NCBI RefSeq assembly: GCF_028993635.1 | Contig: NZ_CP118631.1 | Coordinates: forward strand, 1,116,001-1,180,000 | DNA from: Mucilaginibacter sp. SJ | Lineage (GTDB): Bacteria > Bacteroidota > Bacteroidia > Sphingobacteriales > Sphingobacteriaceae | DNA length: 64,000 nucleotides | Direction: 5' to 3' | Shown here: positions 1-8,634 of the stretch, piece by piece | How the letters are laid out: each line of letters begins with the position of its first letter | How positions within the stretch are numbered: position 1 is the first letter of the stretch | Notes under the pieces: model-generated | Seen by the model: the letters and a program-made list of their open reading frames with translations, nothing else | What the model was told of the DNA's origin: nothing | Databases searched by the model: none | Made by a program: the position numbers and the translations under genes

Positions 1-1491
1 TAATTTTTGTGCTTCCCTTGCCGATCCTGTAAGCACTCCATCGGGGCCAAGATAAACATCAACCAGGCTTAACCCCTCGTCGGTAATAGTAAACTCGCGT
101 ACCTGGTTTGAGTGGCTCATCCCACGCGATTTCATAATATATAACCCCCTGTTACGTTCACCGTTCGATTCGATATCCCTTACAAGCAGCCAGGTATCAA
201 CTAATGATGATACGCCTTCATCGGTTTGTTCACTTACCACCGTATTTAAACCAAGGGCGGTAAACATAACCGTGATCTGCTCATCCTGTAAAAAATCTAT
301 CAGCCTTATCAGCATCGATTTTACTTCACTTACCGAACCCACCGTAATGAGGTTTGTAATCGGGTCGAGGATCACCGCCGCGGGTTTAAATCTTTTAATA
401 ATTTTATAAATAGCAACGAGGTGCATTTCAAGACCGTAAAGCGTAGGACGCGAGGCATGAAATTCAAGCAAGCCATTGTCAATGTGTTTTTGCAGGTCGA
501 GATTGATTGATTTCATATTGCGAAGGATCTGTTTGGGCGATTCCTCGAACGCAAAATAAAGGCACTTCTTTTTGTTATTGCAAACCTCATTGGCAAAGCA
601 GGCCGCAATACTTGTTTTGCCGGTGCCGGCCGTGCCCGAAACCAGGATACTGCTGCCCTGAAAAAAACCCTTGCCTCCAAACATGCTGTCAAGAGAAGGT
701 ATCCCCGATGAAATTCTTTTTGATGATACTTCTTTTTCGAGACCTAAAGATGTTACCGGAAGCACGGAAATGCCATCTTCATCAATTAAAAATGGATATT
801 CGTTGGTACCATGCTGTGTACCACGATATTTTACCACGCGCAAACGACGGGTTGAGATCTGATTTACAACCCTGTGATCAAGCAGGATCACACAATCTGA
901 AACATATTCTTCAAGCCCCTGCCGTGTCAATGACGAGCCGTCACCTTTTTCGCCGGTTATAATAGCAGTTACACCTTTTTCCTTTAAAAAAGTAAAAAGC
1001 CTTCTAAGCTCGGCCCTCAATATAATTTGGTTTGATAAACCCGAAAAAAGATTTTCCAGGGTATCCAGTACTACTCTTTTTGCCCCGATGCTGTCAATAG
1101 CAAAGCCTAAGCGGATAAACAAACCTTCCAAATCATATTCGCCGGTCTCCTCAATCTCGCTTCGGTCTATATGCACATGATCAAGCCTTAATTTTTTATC
1201 ATCCTGGAGTTTATATAAATCAAAGCCAAGCGATGCTACGTTCGAAGCCAGTTCATCTGCCTTTTCTTCAAAAGCCATAAAAACACCGGGCTCATTAAAC
1301 TCGGTAGCTCCCCTTACGATAAACTCAAGCGACATAAGTGTTTTACCACAACCCGCTTCACCACATATCAGCGTTGGCCTTCCCTCGGGTAAACCGCCGC
1401 CTGTTATTTCATCTAAACCGGTAATACCGGTAGGAGTTTTGGGCAATTGCGCAAACGTTATAAGCTGCTGTTTTTTATGCAATTTGGTCAT
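1..1491 (-). CDS. kaiC: KaiC-family circadian clock ATPase (3' end cut by window edge)
   Basis: Translating the minus strand from the ATG at 1491 gives 497 residues with no stop before base 1, so about the last 60-70 residues lie outside the window. Two RecA/KaiC domains are visible. CI has Walker A GEAGCGKT at residues 44-51 and CII has a second one, GTAGTGKT, near 290-300; both are preceded by KaiC-typical sequence. KaiC is a double-RecA ATPase that autophosphorylates in CII; in cyanobacteria the sites are Thr-x4-Ser-Thr. Here the matching stretch reads Thr423, Ser428, Ser429, so the last site is Ser. The visible end (TGSAREAQ) is a usual KaiC C-terminal stretch. It is divergent from a PAS kinase and response regulator, a plausible output pathway. 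KaiB, if present, would be beyond the left edge. Family assignment is firm; a clock role is not shown. Confidence 0.93.
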   Translation of the reverse strand, partial: MTKLHKKQQLITFAQLPKTPTGITGLDEITGGGLPEGRPTLICGEAGCGKTLMSLEFIVRGATEFNEPGVFMAFEEKADELASNVASLGFDLYKLQDDKKLRLDHVHIDRSEIEETGEYDLEGLFIRLGFAIDSIGAKRVVLDTLENLFSGLSNQIILRAELRRLFTFLKEKGVTAIITGEKGDGSSLTRQGLEEYVSDCVILLDHRVVNQISTRRLRVVKYRGTQHGTNEYPFLIDEDGISVLPVTSLGLEKEVSSKRISSGIPSLDSMFGGKGFFQGSSILVSGTAGTGKTSIAACFANEVCNNKKKCLYFAFEESPKQILRNMKSINLDLQKHIDNGLLEFHASRPTLYGLEMHLVAIYKIIKRFKPAAVILDPITNLITVGSVSEVKSMLIRLIDFLQDEQITVMFTALGLNTVVSEQTDEGVSSLVDTWLLVRDIESNGERNRGLYIMKSRGMSHSNQVREFTITDEGLSLVDVYLGPDGVLTGSAREAQKL

Positions 1492-1892
1492 AACAAATCC
1501 AATCTGTTTAAACTACCCGCATACCACAACCATCAAGTATACAGGATTTTGTTTTATTGGTATGGTAATAGTGATACTTATAAAATTGTTTTGGCATAAT
1601 TGATTTTGTGAATTAAAAAAATCAAAAAACGTGGTGAACTTACCGTACTGATAATACAAATAAATCTCCCGATTATACAAACGTTTGAAACCTCATATTA
1701 TCAAATTCTCTAAAAACAGATTTAAACATTTATACAGGTATACCGTTTAAAAAACAAGGTATACGCTTCTATAACCCGTTTTTATCAATAACTGCTATAT
1801 AACGGCATACTCATTAATTGAAAATTATGATGTATGAATTGAGATTTTGATCTTAATTATTATAGCCTATATTTATAAATATTATTTATATA
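1492..1892. other. AT-rich divergent promoter region between kaiC and the PAS kinase
   Basis: These 401 bases hold no convincing gene. The stretch is strongly AT-rich and must carry both promoters. A near-consensus -7 element, TATATTTA, lies about 20 bases before the kinase ATG. Two GGTATAC words occur near 1737-1770, but I see no clear operator. Confidence 0.5.
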
Positions 1893-4892
1893 ATGAATAA
1901 CGACGCCGGCCTTCATCAACAATTAAGCGAAGATATTTTCCGTATGCTGATCAGGGAATCTCCTACCCCGGTAGCATTATATATTGGCAAAACAATGGAG
2001 ATCAGGATTGCCAATAAAGCCATGATAGATATATGGGGGAAGGGCGATGATGTTATTGGGCATAATTACTTTGACCTGCTCCCCGAATTCGAAGAGCCGG
2101 GCTTTCATGCAATATTATCAAATGTATACGATAACGGTACGGCTTATGAGTGGAACGAGCAAAAAGTTGATCTTATGGTTGACGATAAACTTGAAGAATT
2201 TTACTTCAACTTTATTTTTAAACCATTACGGAACAATGATGGTGAAGTTTGGGGTGTGCTGAATACAGCTACAGATGTTACCGAGCTGGTTAACACCCGT
2301 AAAAAGCTGGCCGAAAGTGAACAGCGTGCTCAATTTGCCCTGCAAGCTGCCGAACTGGGTACCTGGGATTTAAACCCCAGATTACAAACCGCAACATGGG
2401 ACGACCGCTGTAAAGAGCTTTGCGGTTTTCGAAAAGATGATGAGATAAAGTATCATGATCTGTTGAAATTTGTCCACCCGGAAGATGAGCAACGATTGCG
2501 AACAGCAGTAATGCAGGCTTATGATCCTGTAGGCAATGGTAATTATGATATGATCGTCCGCACTGTTGATGACACGGGACACTTGAAATATTGGATCCAT
2601 CTGAAAGGTAAAGCGTATTTTAACGATAATCATGAGCCTATCCGCTTTGCAGGTACCGTACAGGATATAACCCGTGAAATATTAGATAAACAGGAGCAAC
2701 AAAAACTGATTGCGCTGATCGATAAAACAGCCGACGTAGTTGCAGTAGGTAGCATGGATGGTTCTGTAACCTATATCAATAAAACAGCTTACACTATATT
2801 GGGCATCGGGAGTACAAAAGAGGCTTTAAAACCCGGCGTTGAATATTTTGCAGATCATGAAGCAGACAAAGTAAATAATGAGATAAACCCCGCTGTACAG
2901 CAGCATGGTAAGTGGGAAGGTGAAATGCACTACCGGCATTTTAAAACGGGAGAAAATATTCCGGTTTACGTTAACTGTTTCAGAATTGATGATCCATTAA
3001 ATGGCCTGCCTATTGGTATGGCATCCGTGGCCCGCGATCTGCGCCCCGAAAAAGCGGCACGAAATGAACAGTATAAATTATTATCGCTTATTAACCATAG
3101 CTCAGATTTTGTAAGCCTATCCAACCTTGATGGTAATGTAACCTATGTAAATACCGCCGGGCGAAAAATGTTGGGTATCAAAGGCACTAATGAGCACAGG
3201 AGGCATAACAGCGAATATTTAATGCCTGATGAGCTTGATAAGCTGAGGGACAAAGTAAATCCAATTTTAATGAAACATGGTAAATGGAGCGGTGAAGTAC
3301 TTTACCGTCATTTCCAAACCGGCGAAGCCATACCTGTGTATGGCACCACCATGCTGGTTTATGACGCTGTAACCGGCTTGCCGCAGGGCCGGGCTTCAAT
3401 TGCCAGGGATATGCGAAGGGAAATTGCTGATAAAAAAGCCCTTACTGATAGCGAGCAATTACTTAAAAGCATCACAAATGCGTCGCCAACAGTACTTTGG
3501 ATGGCCGATGCTGAAGGTAATATCACTTACGTAAATCAAACCTGGGTTGATTGGACCGGCATTAAATATGAGGATAATATGGGCGCAGGGTGGATCAACG
3601 CGCTTTTAGAAGAAGACAGAACCAGGGCTGCTGAAAAGTTCTTAGCCGATTTAAATGCCCGTCGGTTCTATGAAGTTGATTTTAGGATCACACGCCGGGA
3701 TGGTGAAATAAGATGGTGTATAGCCACCGGCAATCCGCAATACAATGAGCACGGGGAATTTACCGGGTACATAGGTGCCTGTACCGATGTTACCGATAAA
3801 ACACTTGCCGAAAGCGAAGTAAAATTACGTAACAGGGAACTGAATAACCAGATCAGGCAGTTTGAGTTTGTTACTGATTTTATGCCGGTGCAACTTTGGA
3901 CGGCCCGCACGGATGGTAAGATCGACTACGTTAACCAACGTGCTGTAGATTATTTCGGTGCCCAGGCAAATGAAATGGCAGCATCCTGGCTCAATTCTAT
4001 TCATCCCGACGATAGAGATGCTTGTGTTGAGGCATGGAACTATGCAGTGAACAGCGGCGATGCTTACCAATGCGAATTTAGATTAAAGGATAAAGACCAA
4101 AATTACAAATGGCACCTGGCAAGGGCCTTACCCTTTATCATTGACGGTAAGATCATTAAATGGTTTGGCACTAATACAGATATTGATGAGCAGAAACAAC
4201 TTCAGCGTCAAAAAGATGATTTTTTAGGTATTGCAAGTCATGAATTGAAAACCCCGGTTACCAGCATAAAAGCATATGCCCAGGTATTGGGTGCAATGCT
4301 TACCAAAGAAGGCGAACAAAAAAAAGCCGAAATGGTGCTTAGGATGGATGCCCAGATTAACCGTCTTACCAACCTCATAGGCGATCTGCTTGATGTTACC
4401 AAGATTAACTCGGGCAGGCTACAGTTCAATAAAACATGGTTCGATTTTAATGAAACCCTGCAGGAAACTGTTGAAGACCTGCAGCACACTACCCAAAAAC
4501 ATAAACTCATCCAAAACTTTACCCCAACAGGCCGTATCTATTCAGACAAAGATCGGGTAAGCCAGGTTATTACCAACCTTATTACAAATGCTATCAAATA
4601 TTCTCCGCATACCGATACCATCATCATCAGCACTCGCCGCGAAAACAATGAGGTGATTGTTTGTGTGCAGGATTTTGGCATCGGCATACCCGAAGACAAG
4701 AAGAACCGGGTGTTTGAGCAATTTTACCGGGTAAGCGGGAATAAGCAGCATACTTTCCCCGGTTTGGGGTTGGGATTATACATCTCATCAGAAATTATTA
4801 AGCGCGAAGGCGGCAGAATGTGGGTAAACAGCATTGAAGGCAAAGGGTCTACTTTTTGCTTTGCATTACCTGTAGATGATATCAACAGTTAA
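1893..4892 (+). CDS. multi-PAS sensor histidine kinase
   Basis: This 999-residue cytoplasmic kinase has no signal peptide or membrane segment. About six PAS repeats fill residues 15-770, several with the PAS/PAC ending (TDVTE, VQDITRE, CTDVTDK, NTDIDEQ). They are followed by a HisKA domain with the phospho-acceptor His783 in SHELKTP, and a HATPase_c domain with an N box (NLITNAIKYS), G1 (DFGIGIPED) and G2 (GLGLGLYIS). It should autophosphorylate and pass phosphate to a response regulator, probably the one encoded just downstream. PAS repeats 3 and 4 (about 275-390 and 395-510) resemble each other closely (HGKWxGExxYRHFxTGExIPVY), a sign of internal duplication. No cofactor-binding residue is obvious, so the signal is unknown. 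The start is ATG; it is divergent from kaiC. Confidence 0.9.
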   Translation: MNNDAGLHQQLSEDIFRMLIRESPTPVALYIGKTMEIRIANKAMIDIWGKGDDVIGHNYFDLLPEFEEPGFHAILSNVYDNGTAYEWNEQKVDLMVDDKLEEFYFNFIFKPLRNNDGEVWGVLNTATDVTELVNTRKKLAESEQRAQFALQAAELGTWDLNPRLQTATWDDRCKELCGFRKDDEIKYHDLLKFVHPEDEQRLRTAVMQAYDPVGNGNYDMIVRTVDDTGHLKYWIHLKGKAYFNDNHEPIRFAGTVQDITREILDKQEQQKLIALIDKTADVVAVGSMDGSVTYINKTAYTILGIGSTKEALKPGVEYFADHEADKVNNEINPAVQQHGKWEGEMHYRHFKTGENIPVYVNCFRIDDPLNGLPIGMASVARDLRPEKAARNEQYKLLSLINHSSDFVSLSNLDGNVTYVNTAGRKMLGIKGTNEHRRHNSEYLMPDELDKLRDKVNPILMKHGKWSGEVLYRHFQTGEAIPVYGTTMLVYDAVTGLPQGRASIARDMRREIADKKALTDSEQLLKSITNASPTVLWMADAEGNITYVNQTWVDWTGIKYEDNMGAGWINALLEEDRTRAAEKFLADLNARRFYEVDFRITRRDGEIRWCIATGNPQYNEHGEFTGYIGACTDVTDKTLAESEVKLRNRELNNQIRQFEFVTDFMPVQLWTARTDGKIDYVNQRAVDYFGAQANEMAASWLNSIHPDDRDACVEAWNYAVNSGDAYQCEFRLKDKDQNYKWHLARALPFIIDGKIIKWFGTNTDIDEQKQLQRQKDDFLGIASHELKTPVTSIKAYAQVLGAMLTKEGEQKKAEMVLRMDAQINRLTNLIGDLLDVTKINSGRLQFNKTWFDFNETLQETVEDLQHTTQKHKLIQNFTPTGRIYSDKDRVSQVITNLITNAIKYSPHTDTIIISTRRENNEVIVCVQDFGIGIPEDKKNRVFEQFYRVSGNKQHTFPGLGLGLYISSEIIKREGGRMWVNSIEGKGSTFCFALPVDDINS

Positions 4893-4971
4893 TGATCTGT
4901 TGGATAGTTTACAATCAGGTAAATTTATCACAGCTAATTTCAGAGGGTTTAACCAAGCCCTTACGCCTAAA

Positions 4972-5343
4972 ATGGATACAAAGAACAAGAAAATCATGAT
5001 TGCAGATGATGACCCCGGCATTGTAGATGCTGTGGAAATGCTGCTTGAATTTGAAGGCTATGAGGTAACTTCAACCGTAGATGGTACAACAGTACTTGAT
5101 ATGAAAGACGAACTCCCCGACTTGCTACTGTTAGATATCTGGATGAGCGGCGAAGACGGTCGCGATATCTGCAGGAAGCTAAAACAAGACGAGCTAACCA
5201 AAGATATACCTGTTATCATGATATCGGCAAGTCGCGATATACGTGATTCTGCAATGATGGCCGGTGCCGACGACTTTTTAGCCAAGCCTTTTGATATGGA
5301 TGATTTACTAAAAAAAGTGGCCTATTTTGTTCAAAAAACTTAA
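4972..5343 (+). CDS. single-domain response regulator (CheY-like)
   Basis: A 123-residue receiver domain with no output domain. The acidic pocket is Asp12/Asp13, the phospho-acceptor is Asp55 (LLLLDIW), the switch residue is Ser85 and the conserved lysine is Lys105 (LAKPF). I chose the ATG at 4972 because the receiver fold starts immediately after it (KKIMIADDD). An in-frame start at 4876 would overlap the kinase stop region and add 32 residues unlike the family. It lies about 80 bases after the PAS kinase in the same direction and is its probable partner. With no DNA-binding domain it must act by protein contact or as a phosphorelay intermediate. Confidence 0.88.
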   Translation: MDTKNKKIMIADDDPGIVDAVEMLLEFEGYEVTSTVDGTTVLDMKDELPDLLLLDIWMSGEDGRDICRKLKQDELTKDIPVIMISASRDIRDSAMMAGADDFLAKPFDMDDLLKKVAYFVQKT

Positions 5344-5393
5344 TAATAGACAAGCAACATCAATCAACTAACAACAATTACCCCTCTTCGGAC

Positions 5394-5432
5394 AGAACCT
5401 TATGGCGGCCGTCTCACCCGGGCGCCGGTTCT
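5394..5432. other. GC-rich hairpin upstream of the four-helix-bundle gene
   Basis: AGAACC (5394-5399) pairs with GGTTCT (5427-5432), and inside it GGCG (5404-5407) pairs with CGCC (5423-5426) after a 4-base bulge. The surrounding 279-base gap is otherwise AT-rich. No T-run follows, so it is not a classic intrinsic terminator. It could end the regulator transcript or structure the next leader. Confidence 0.4.
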
Positions 5433-5622
5433 TCCCGTTGCTTAAGTATCCCTTTAAAATTAATATAAAACTGACATGCTAAAATGCTATTACGCCTCCC
5501 CGGGATAAGTCCTCGCGATGGCCGTTTTATCGCCGATTCATCCAGTTGTATTTTATGGCATGCAGTTAAACAGGTCATTTCACTGGTCAACACCTAACTA
5601 AAACATAAAAACATTAACCCAT

Positions 5623-6129
5623 ATGATACGTTATTTATTAAAACAAAACAATAACGCCATGGGAGTTTTACAGCACGTACAACATCAGATCTCGGCACTG
5701 AACGATCTGATCAAGATAAATAACGACCGGATAGCCGGATATCACAAGGCTACCGAAGCAACAGATGAAACCGGATTGAATTTACTTTTTAATGAATATA
5801 TTGATCAAAGCAAAAATTACGTTAGTGAAATACGCGATTACATTCAGGTATTAGGAGGAGATCCTGCAGGCGGTACTACCCTCGCGGGAAAATTTTATCA
5901 CGCCTGGATGGATGTAAAATCGGTTTTTGTAAGTAAAGACAGTCGCTCGATACTTTCGGATTGCGAATACGGCGAGGATATAGCTAAGAAAGCTTATTGG
6001 GCCGCACTTGATGATAAGGAACTGATATGGGAAGATGAGCAGGTTGTAACCCTACTTAATAACCATTTGGAAGGTTTAAAAAAAGCGTATGATACCATTA
6101 AATCGTTAAGAGATACGGTTAATGCCTGA
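5623..6129 (+). CDS. PA2169-type four-helix-bundle protein (DUF2383, ferritin-like)
   Basis: A 168-residue, almost wholly helical, soluble protein with no signal peptide. The pattern LNDLIKINNDRIAGYHKA near residue 25, the middle segment LGGDPAGGTTLAGKFYHAWMD and the later GEDIAKKAYWAAL match the PA2169/DUF2383 four-helix-bundle family, whose members resemble ferritin-like folds and often accompany stress genes. The biochemical role is unknown. The ATG at 5623 adds 12 residues before an internal Met (MGVLQHV) that could be the true start. It follows the kinase and regulator genes after a 279-base gap and is followed 22 bases later by a small gene, perhaps as an operon. Confidence 0.75.
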   Translation: MIRYLLKQNNNAMGVLQHVQHQISALNDLIKINNDRIAGYHKATEATDETGLNLLFNEYIDQSKNYVSEIRDYIQVLGGDPAGGTTLAGKFYHAWMDVKSVFVSKDSRSILSDCEYGEDIAKKAYWAALDDKELIWEDEQVVTLLNNHLEGLKKAYDTIKSLRDTVNA

Positions 6130-6151
6130 CCATAATTTTGTTATATAGCAA

Positions 6152-6430
6152 ATGAGCAATTCAAATCAATCATTTTTTTCGGCATGCCGCATGCCTGATC
6201 AATACGCTAAGGTTACCTGCACACAGGATAAGGTAATTTATACGCTTTCGCAATTAAAACAGGCCACAGTTGCTGATATAGCATTGAAGTTAAGGGAGTA
6301 TGAACCAACGGTAAATACTTTCACACACGAGAAAAACACAATTGAAGTGCTTGATTATTTGTTTGCCCGCGGCTTGGTAAAGATCAGCAAACAAAATGGC
6401 CAGTTAAACTACAACCTGATTAATGCTTAA
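6152..6430 (+). CDS. small winged-helix-like hypothetical protein
   Basis: I do not recognise the family of this 92-residue protein. After a polar N-terminus, residues about 27-90 give a helix-helix-helix-strand pattern (KVIYTLSQLKQATVADIALKLREY, then LDYLFARGLVKISKQNGQLNYNL). This looks like a small winged-helix fold with a C-terminal wing, so DNA binding or a protein-protein role is possible. It starts 22 bases after the preceding four-helix-bundle gene and is probably co-transcribed. It ends next to a gene on the opposite strand. Confidence 0.6.
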   Translation: MSNSNQSFFSACRMPDQYAKVTCTQDKVIYTLSQLKQATVADIALKLREYEPTVNTFTHEKNTIEVLDYLFARGLVKISKQNGQLNYNLINA

Positions 6431-6455
6431 CCGGATTGTAGTTTGATATTTTTAT

Positions 6456-6845
6456 TTACATACCAGGTGCAAGCGGTTTTGCCGAAACTACGCTATCAAC
6501 CACAAAAACGCTTACTCCCCGCCATGGCAGCGTATGCAGGTATTCTTTATAGTGGAGTTCTAAAAATGAACCAGCATTGCTGCTCAGTTGCTTAGCTACC
6601 TTTTCATCTGTTACCGAAAACATAAATTCATTTGAGCCAATTGTGCCCCCGGTAACCTGTGTGCGGATGCCGCTTTGAATTAACCGGCCTTCGTAGGTTT
6701 TAAAAACATAACCCTTTTTTACAAAATAGTTCATGGTACCGGCCTTGGTTCCCTCGCCAAAAACAAAATAATAACGATAGTAAAAAAAGCCTACTATAAT
6801 CAGTAGTAATATGAGGGTGATAATAACCTTGGTTTTTGTTTTCAT
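6456..6845 (-). CDS. membrane-anchored hypothetical protein
   Basis: This 129-residue protein starts with a short basic segment (MKTKTK), one hydrophobic helix (about residues 7-24, IIVGFFYYRYYF at its end), then a soluble beta-rich domain. There is no lipobox, so it is probably a single-pass membrane protein with the domain outside the cytoplasmic membrane. The segments GTMNYFVKKGYVFKTYEGRL and LHTLPWRGVSVFVVDSV look like a small family I have seen conserved in Bacteroidota without a known function. It is followed on the same strand, beyond a short gap, by nothing obvious; it converges with the winged-helix-like gene. Confidence 0.65.
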   Translation of the reverse strand: MKTKTKVIITLILLLIIVGFFYYRYYFVFGEGTKAGTMNYFVKKGYVFKTYEGRLIQSGIRTQVTGGTIGSNEFMFSVTDEKVAKQLSSNAGSFLELHYKEYLHTLPWRGVSVFVVDSVVSAKPLAPGM

Positions 6846-6920
6846 CGGAGATTTTATTTGCTAACTAAGCTACAAAAACTTAGCAGGTAAGCAAACATTT
6901 ATATCATGACCATGGCCTGT

Positions 6921-7715
6921 TTAGTTTGCCGGCTTCTCTCCTTCTTTGATTTTCGTGAGGGTTACTTTTTTAAAAGACTCCACTAAGAAGGTAACCAAAC
7001 CGGTTAGGCTAAAAGGTGGATCATTGGTAGTTAGCGTAAGTTTGTCCTTATTGTTTTCAAAATCGATATCCAGGTAATAATTAGGCGCATCTGTAACCTG
7101 GCTACCCTGTTTCCAATCGTACATCTTTTTTAATTCACTCCGTTTTAGCCAATAGTTCAGACTATCAAGTTGTTGGTTAGTGAGCTTCCCCGCATAATCT
7201 CCTTTATAAGGATCTGCAAACTCGCCGCCTTTTAATCTATAAGTACCATCTGCCCAAATATTGATCAGTAATTGAGGGCAATTGCCATAACAGGTTGAGG
7301 ATAGGAAACGAAGTTTTGAAAATTTGATCCCGTTATCAAAACTGGCCTTATAATTTTTAAACTGTAAGGGAGGGCGACCGGCTAATTTTATAGCGTTATC
7401 ATTAACAGCTTTAATGGTTAATTTCTTGCCATCGAAATAATTGATTATAAACTTGGAAACATCAATATGCTGTTGTTTAAAATTGTCTGCACTGGTGGTA
7501 TACGTATCAATTATTTTAAGTGTATCATGCTCTATTTTGTATTTGTTTTCGTGTTTCTTATATCCATCCAAATTAAAATAAACCTTGCCGCTATTAAAAT
7601 AAAGGTAGCCGAGGTCTTCGGTAATCCATTGTTCCGACTCAACAGTTGCATGCTGGCCCGATACTGTGCCACATAGGATAGTTAGCAATAAAACAAGCAG
7701 GGATACGCTTTTCAT
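6921..7715 (-). CDS. secreted DUF6438-type hypothetical protein
   Basis: A 264-residue protein with a clear signal peptide (MKSVSLLVLLLTILCGTVSGQ, cleavage near residue 20). The C-terminal half carries the pattern STCYGNCPQLLINIWADG followed by a conserved GDYAGKLT and LKRSELKKMYDW. This matches the DUF6438 style, in which a CxGxCP motif opens a small beta-sandwich-like domain of unknown function. The N-terminal half may be a lipocalin-like strand region. It ends 75 bases upstream of the membrane-anchored gene and starts 11 bases after the HAD gene stop, so all three may form one minus-strand operon. No enzyme activity can be claimed. Confidence 0.7.
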   Translation of the reverse strand: MKSVSLLVLLLTILCGTVSGQHATVESEQWITEDLGYLYFNSGKVYFNLDGYKKHENKYKIEHDTLKIIDTYTTSADNFKQQHIDVSKFIINYFDGKKLTIKAVNDNAIKLAGRPPLQFKNYKASFDNGIKFSKLRFLSSTCYGNCPQLLINIWADGTYRLKGGEFADPYKGDYAGKLTNQQLDSLNYWLKRSELKKMYDWKQGSQVTDAPNYYLDIDFENNKDKLTLTTNDPPFSLTGLVTFLVESFKKVTLTKIKEGEKPAN

Positions 7716-7726
7716 TTAAATTTAAC

Positions 7727-8359
7727 TTACAAACTCAAATAATATTGGGTAAGGGATTCAAAATCGTCAAACTTATTATCATAATCATCGGTATTACCAA
7801 AGCCGTAGCTAACAAACACAAAGGGTATACCGGCAAGGCGTGTTTGCTCAGCATCGCCATTGGTATCGCCTATGTAAACCGGGTTCTGCAAATTGTGTTT
7901 ATTCATGAGCAGATGCATGTTGTGGTTTTTAGGCATCTGGTTGGTACCATAAGCCATGCTATCTGTAATAACCTCATTGATACCCGCCCATGTTAAAAAC
8001 AGCGGAATAATACCAACAGCACAGTTACTTAATACAAATAATTTGTATTTACCTGCCAATTGTTCCAGGCCTTTAGTAACTCCTTTATACATAATACCAC
8101 CGCTGGTTGGTAATATTTCGCGCCTTACCTGGTTTACCGCATTGTAGATCTCTATCCCCGTTTCCTCATCAAATTCGGGCAGCATTACCCGGGTAAGCTT
8201 TTTACCATCCATACCGATCACGTGCAGCAGTTCATCTCGTTTAATAGTCCGTTGAATATCAAGCTTTTGAAATATCAGGTTCCATGATTCGGCGTAGGTA
8301 TCAACGGCATCCCAAAGGGTTCCGTCCATATCAAAAATGAGGCTGTCGGGTTTCTGCAT
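7727..8359 (-). CDS. HAD-family hydrolase (phosphoglycolate phosphatase-like)
   Basis: A 210-residue soluble HAD protein. Motif I is IFDMDGTLWD with the nucleophile Asp10 and the acid/base Asp12. Motif II is in VLSNCA near residue 112, the conserved lysine is in MPKNHN, and motif IV is in YIGDTNGDAEQ near 162-172. A small helical cap lies between residues 15 and 85, typical of subclass IA enzymes that dephosphorylate small sugar phosphates such as phosphoglycolate. The exact substrate cannot be read from sequence. The gene starts with ATG at 8359 and is followed by the DUF6438-type gene with an 11-base gap. Confidence 0.85.
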   Translation of the reverse strand: MQKPDSLIFDMDGTLWDAVDTYAESWNLIFQKLDIQRTIKRDELLHVIGMDGKKLTRVMLPEFDEETGIEIYNAVNQVRREILPTSGGIMYKGVTKGLEQLAGKYKLFVLSNCAVGIIPLFLTWAGINEVITDSMAYGTNQMPKNHNMHLLMNKHNLQNPVYIGDTNGDAEQTRLAGIPFVFVSYGFGNTDDYDNKFDDFESLTQYYLSL

Positions 8360-8452
8360 TAGCTAAAAGTATGTTTTTCGCTAAGATGAAAATTTAACGG
8401 CAATTAATGTTCATGTTTTCTTCATTATTAATCCTCACCTTAGCATTGTGAT

Positions 8453-8526
8453 AAGGTTAACGCGGGTCGGCTTAGCAGGAGGCTGAGCCCGCAAAGAACC
8501 CCCGCCTCTCGGCGGGGGTTTCTTTT
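8453..8526 (+). ncRNA. candidate small RNA of two hairpins
   Basis: No plus-strand gene lies ahead, yet a strong terminator points rightward here. A -7-like box TAGCATTG (8441-8448, one mismatch to TAnnTTTG) sits about 5-7 bases before the proposed start. The first hairpin pairs GCGGG (8462-8466) with CCCGC (8488-8492) and CTTAGC (8471-8476) with GCTGAG (8482-8487), leaving an AGGAG loop. The second is the terminator. The product would be about 70 nt. It is not SRP RNA or tmRNA by its sequence. The alternative is a double terminator read from the minus strand for the metallo-hydrolase gene. Confidence 0.35.
8497..8526 (+). terminator. strong intrinsic terminator
   Basis: A perfect 10-bp stem, AACCCCCGCC (8497-8506) with GGCGGGGGTT (8511-8520), has a TCTC loop and is followed by TTTCTTTTT. 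The complementary strand also has an A-to-T-rich flank (TTCTTT), so it may work on both strands and serve the minus-strand metallo-hydrolase gene. Confidence 0.75.
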
Positions 8527-8544
8527 TATACTGGTGGCTTTAAA

Positions 8545-8634
8545 AGTCGTAAGTCTTAAGTTCAAAGTCTTAGGTCGTCACGATAATGGTTTCTAATCCT
8601 CCGGGTTAAGCCTTGGAGCGCAAGACTTCCGACT
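8545..8634. repeat. imperfect intergenic inverted repeat (AGTCnnAAGTCTT word)
   Basis: AGTCGTAAGTCTT (8545-8557) is matched at 12 of 13 positions by the reverse complement of 8622-8634. Further near-copies of AAGTCTTA lie inside the left arm. The right arm runs into the stop codon of the metallo-hydrolase gene. Confidence 0.6.

Noticed and set aside
507..962. Plus-strand open frames opposite kaiC
   Set aside because: They lie wholly opposite the kaiC coding sequence, have no family features and unusual composition; the minus-strand kaiC frame explains the region.
4876..4971. Longer start for the single-domain response regulator
   Set aside because: The extra 32 residues overlap the kinase end and do not resemble any receiver N-terminus; the ATG at 4972 fits the fold.
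8453..8526. SRP RNA or tmRNA as the identity of the 8.5-kb hairpins
   Set aside because: The SRP RNA apical loop pattern and the tmRNA tRNA-like ends are both missing, and the length is too short for tmRNA.
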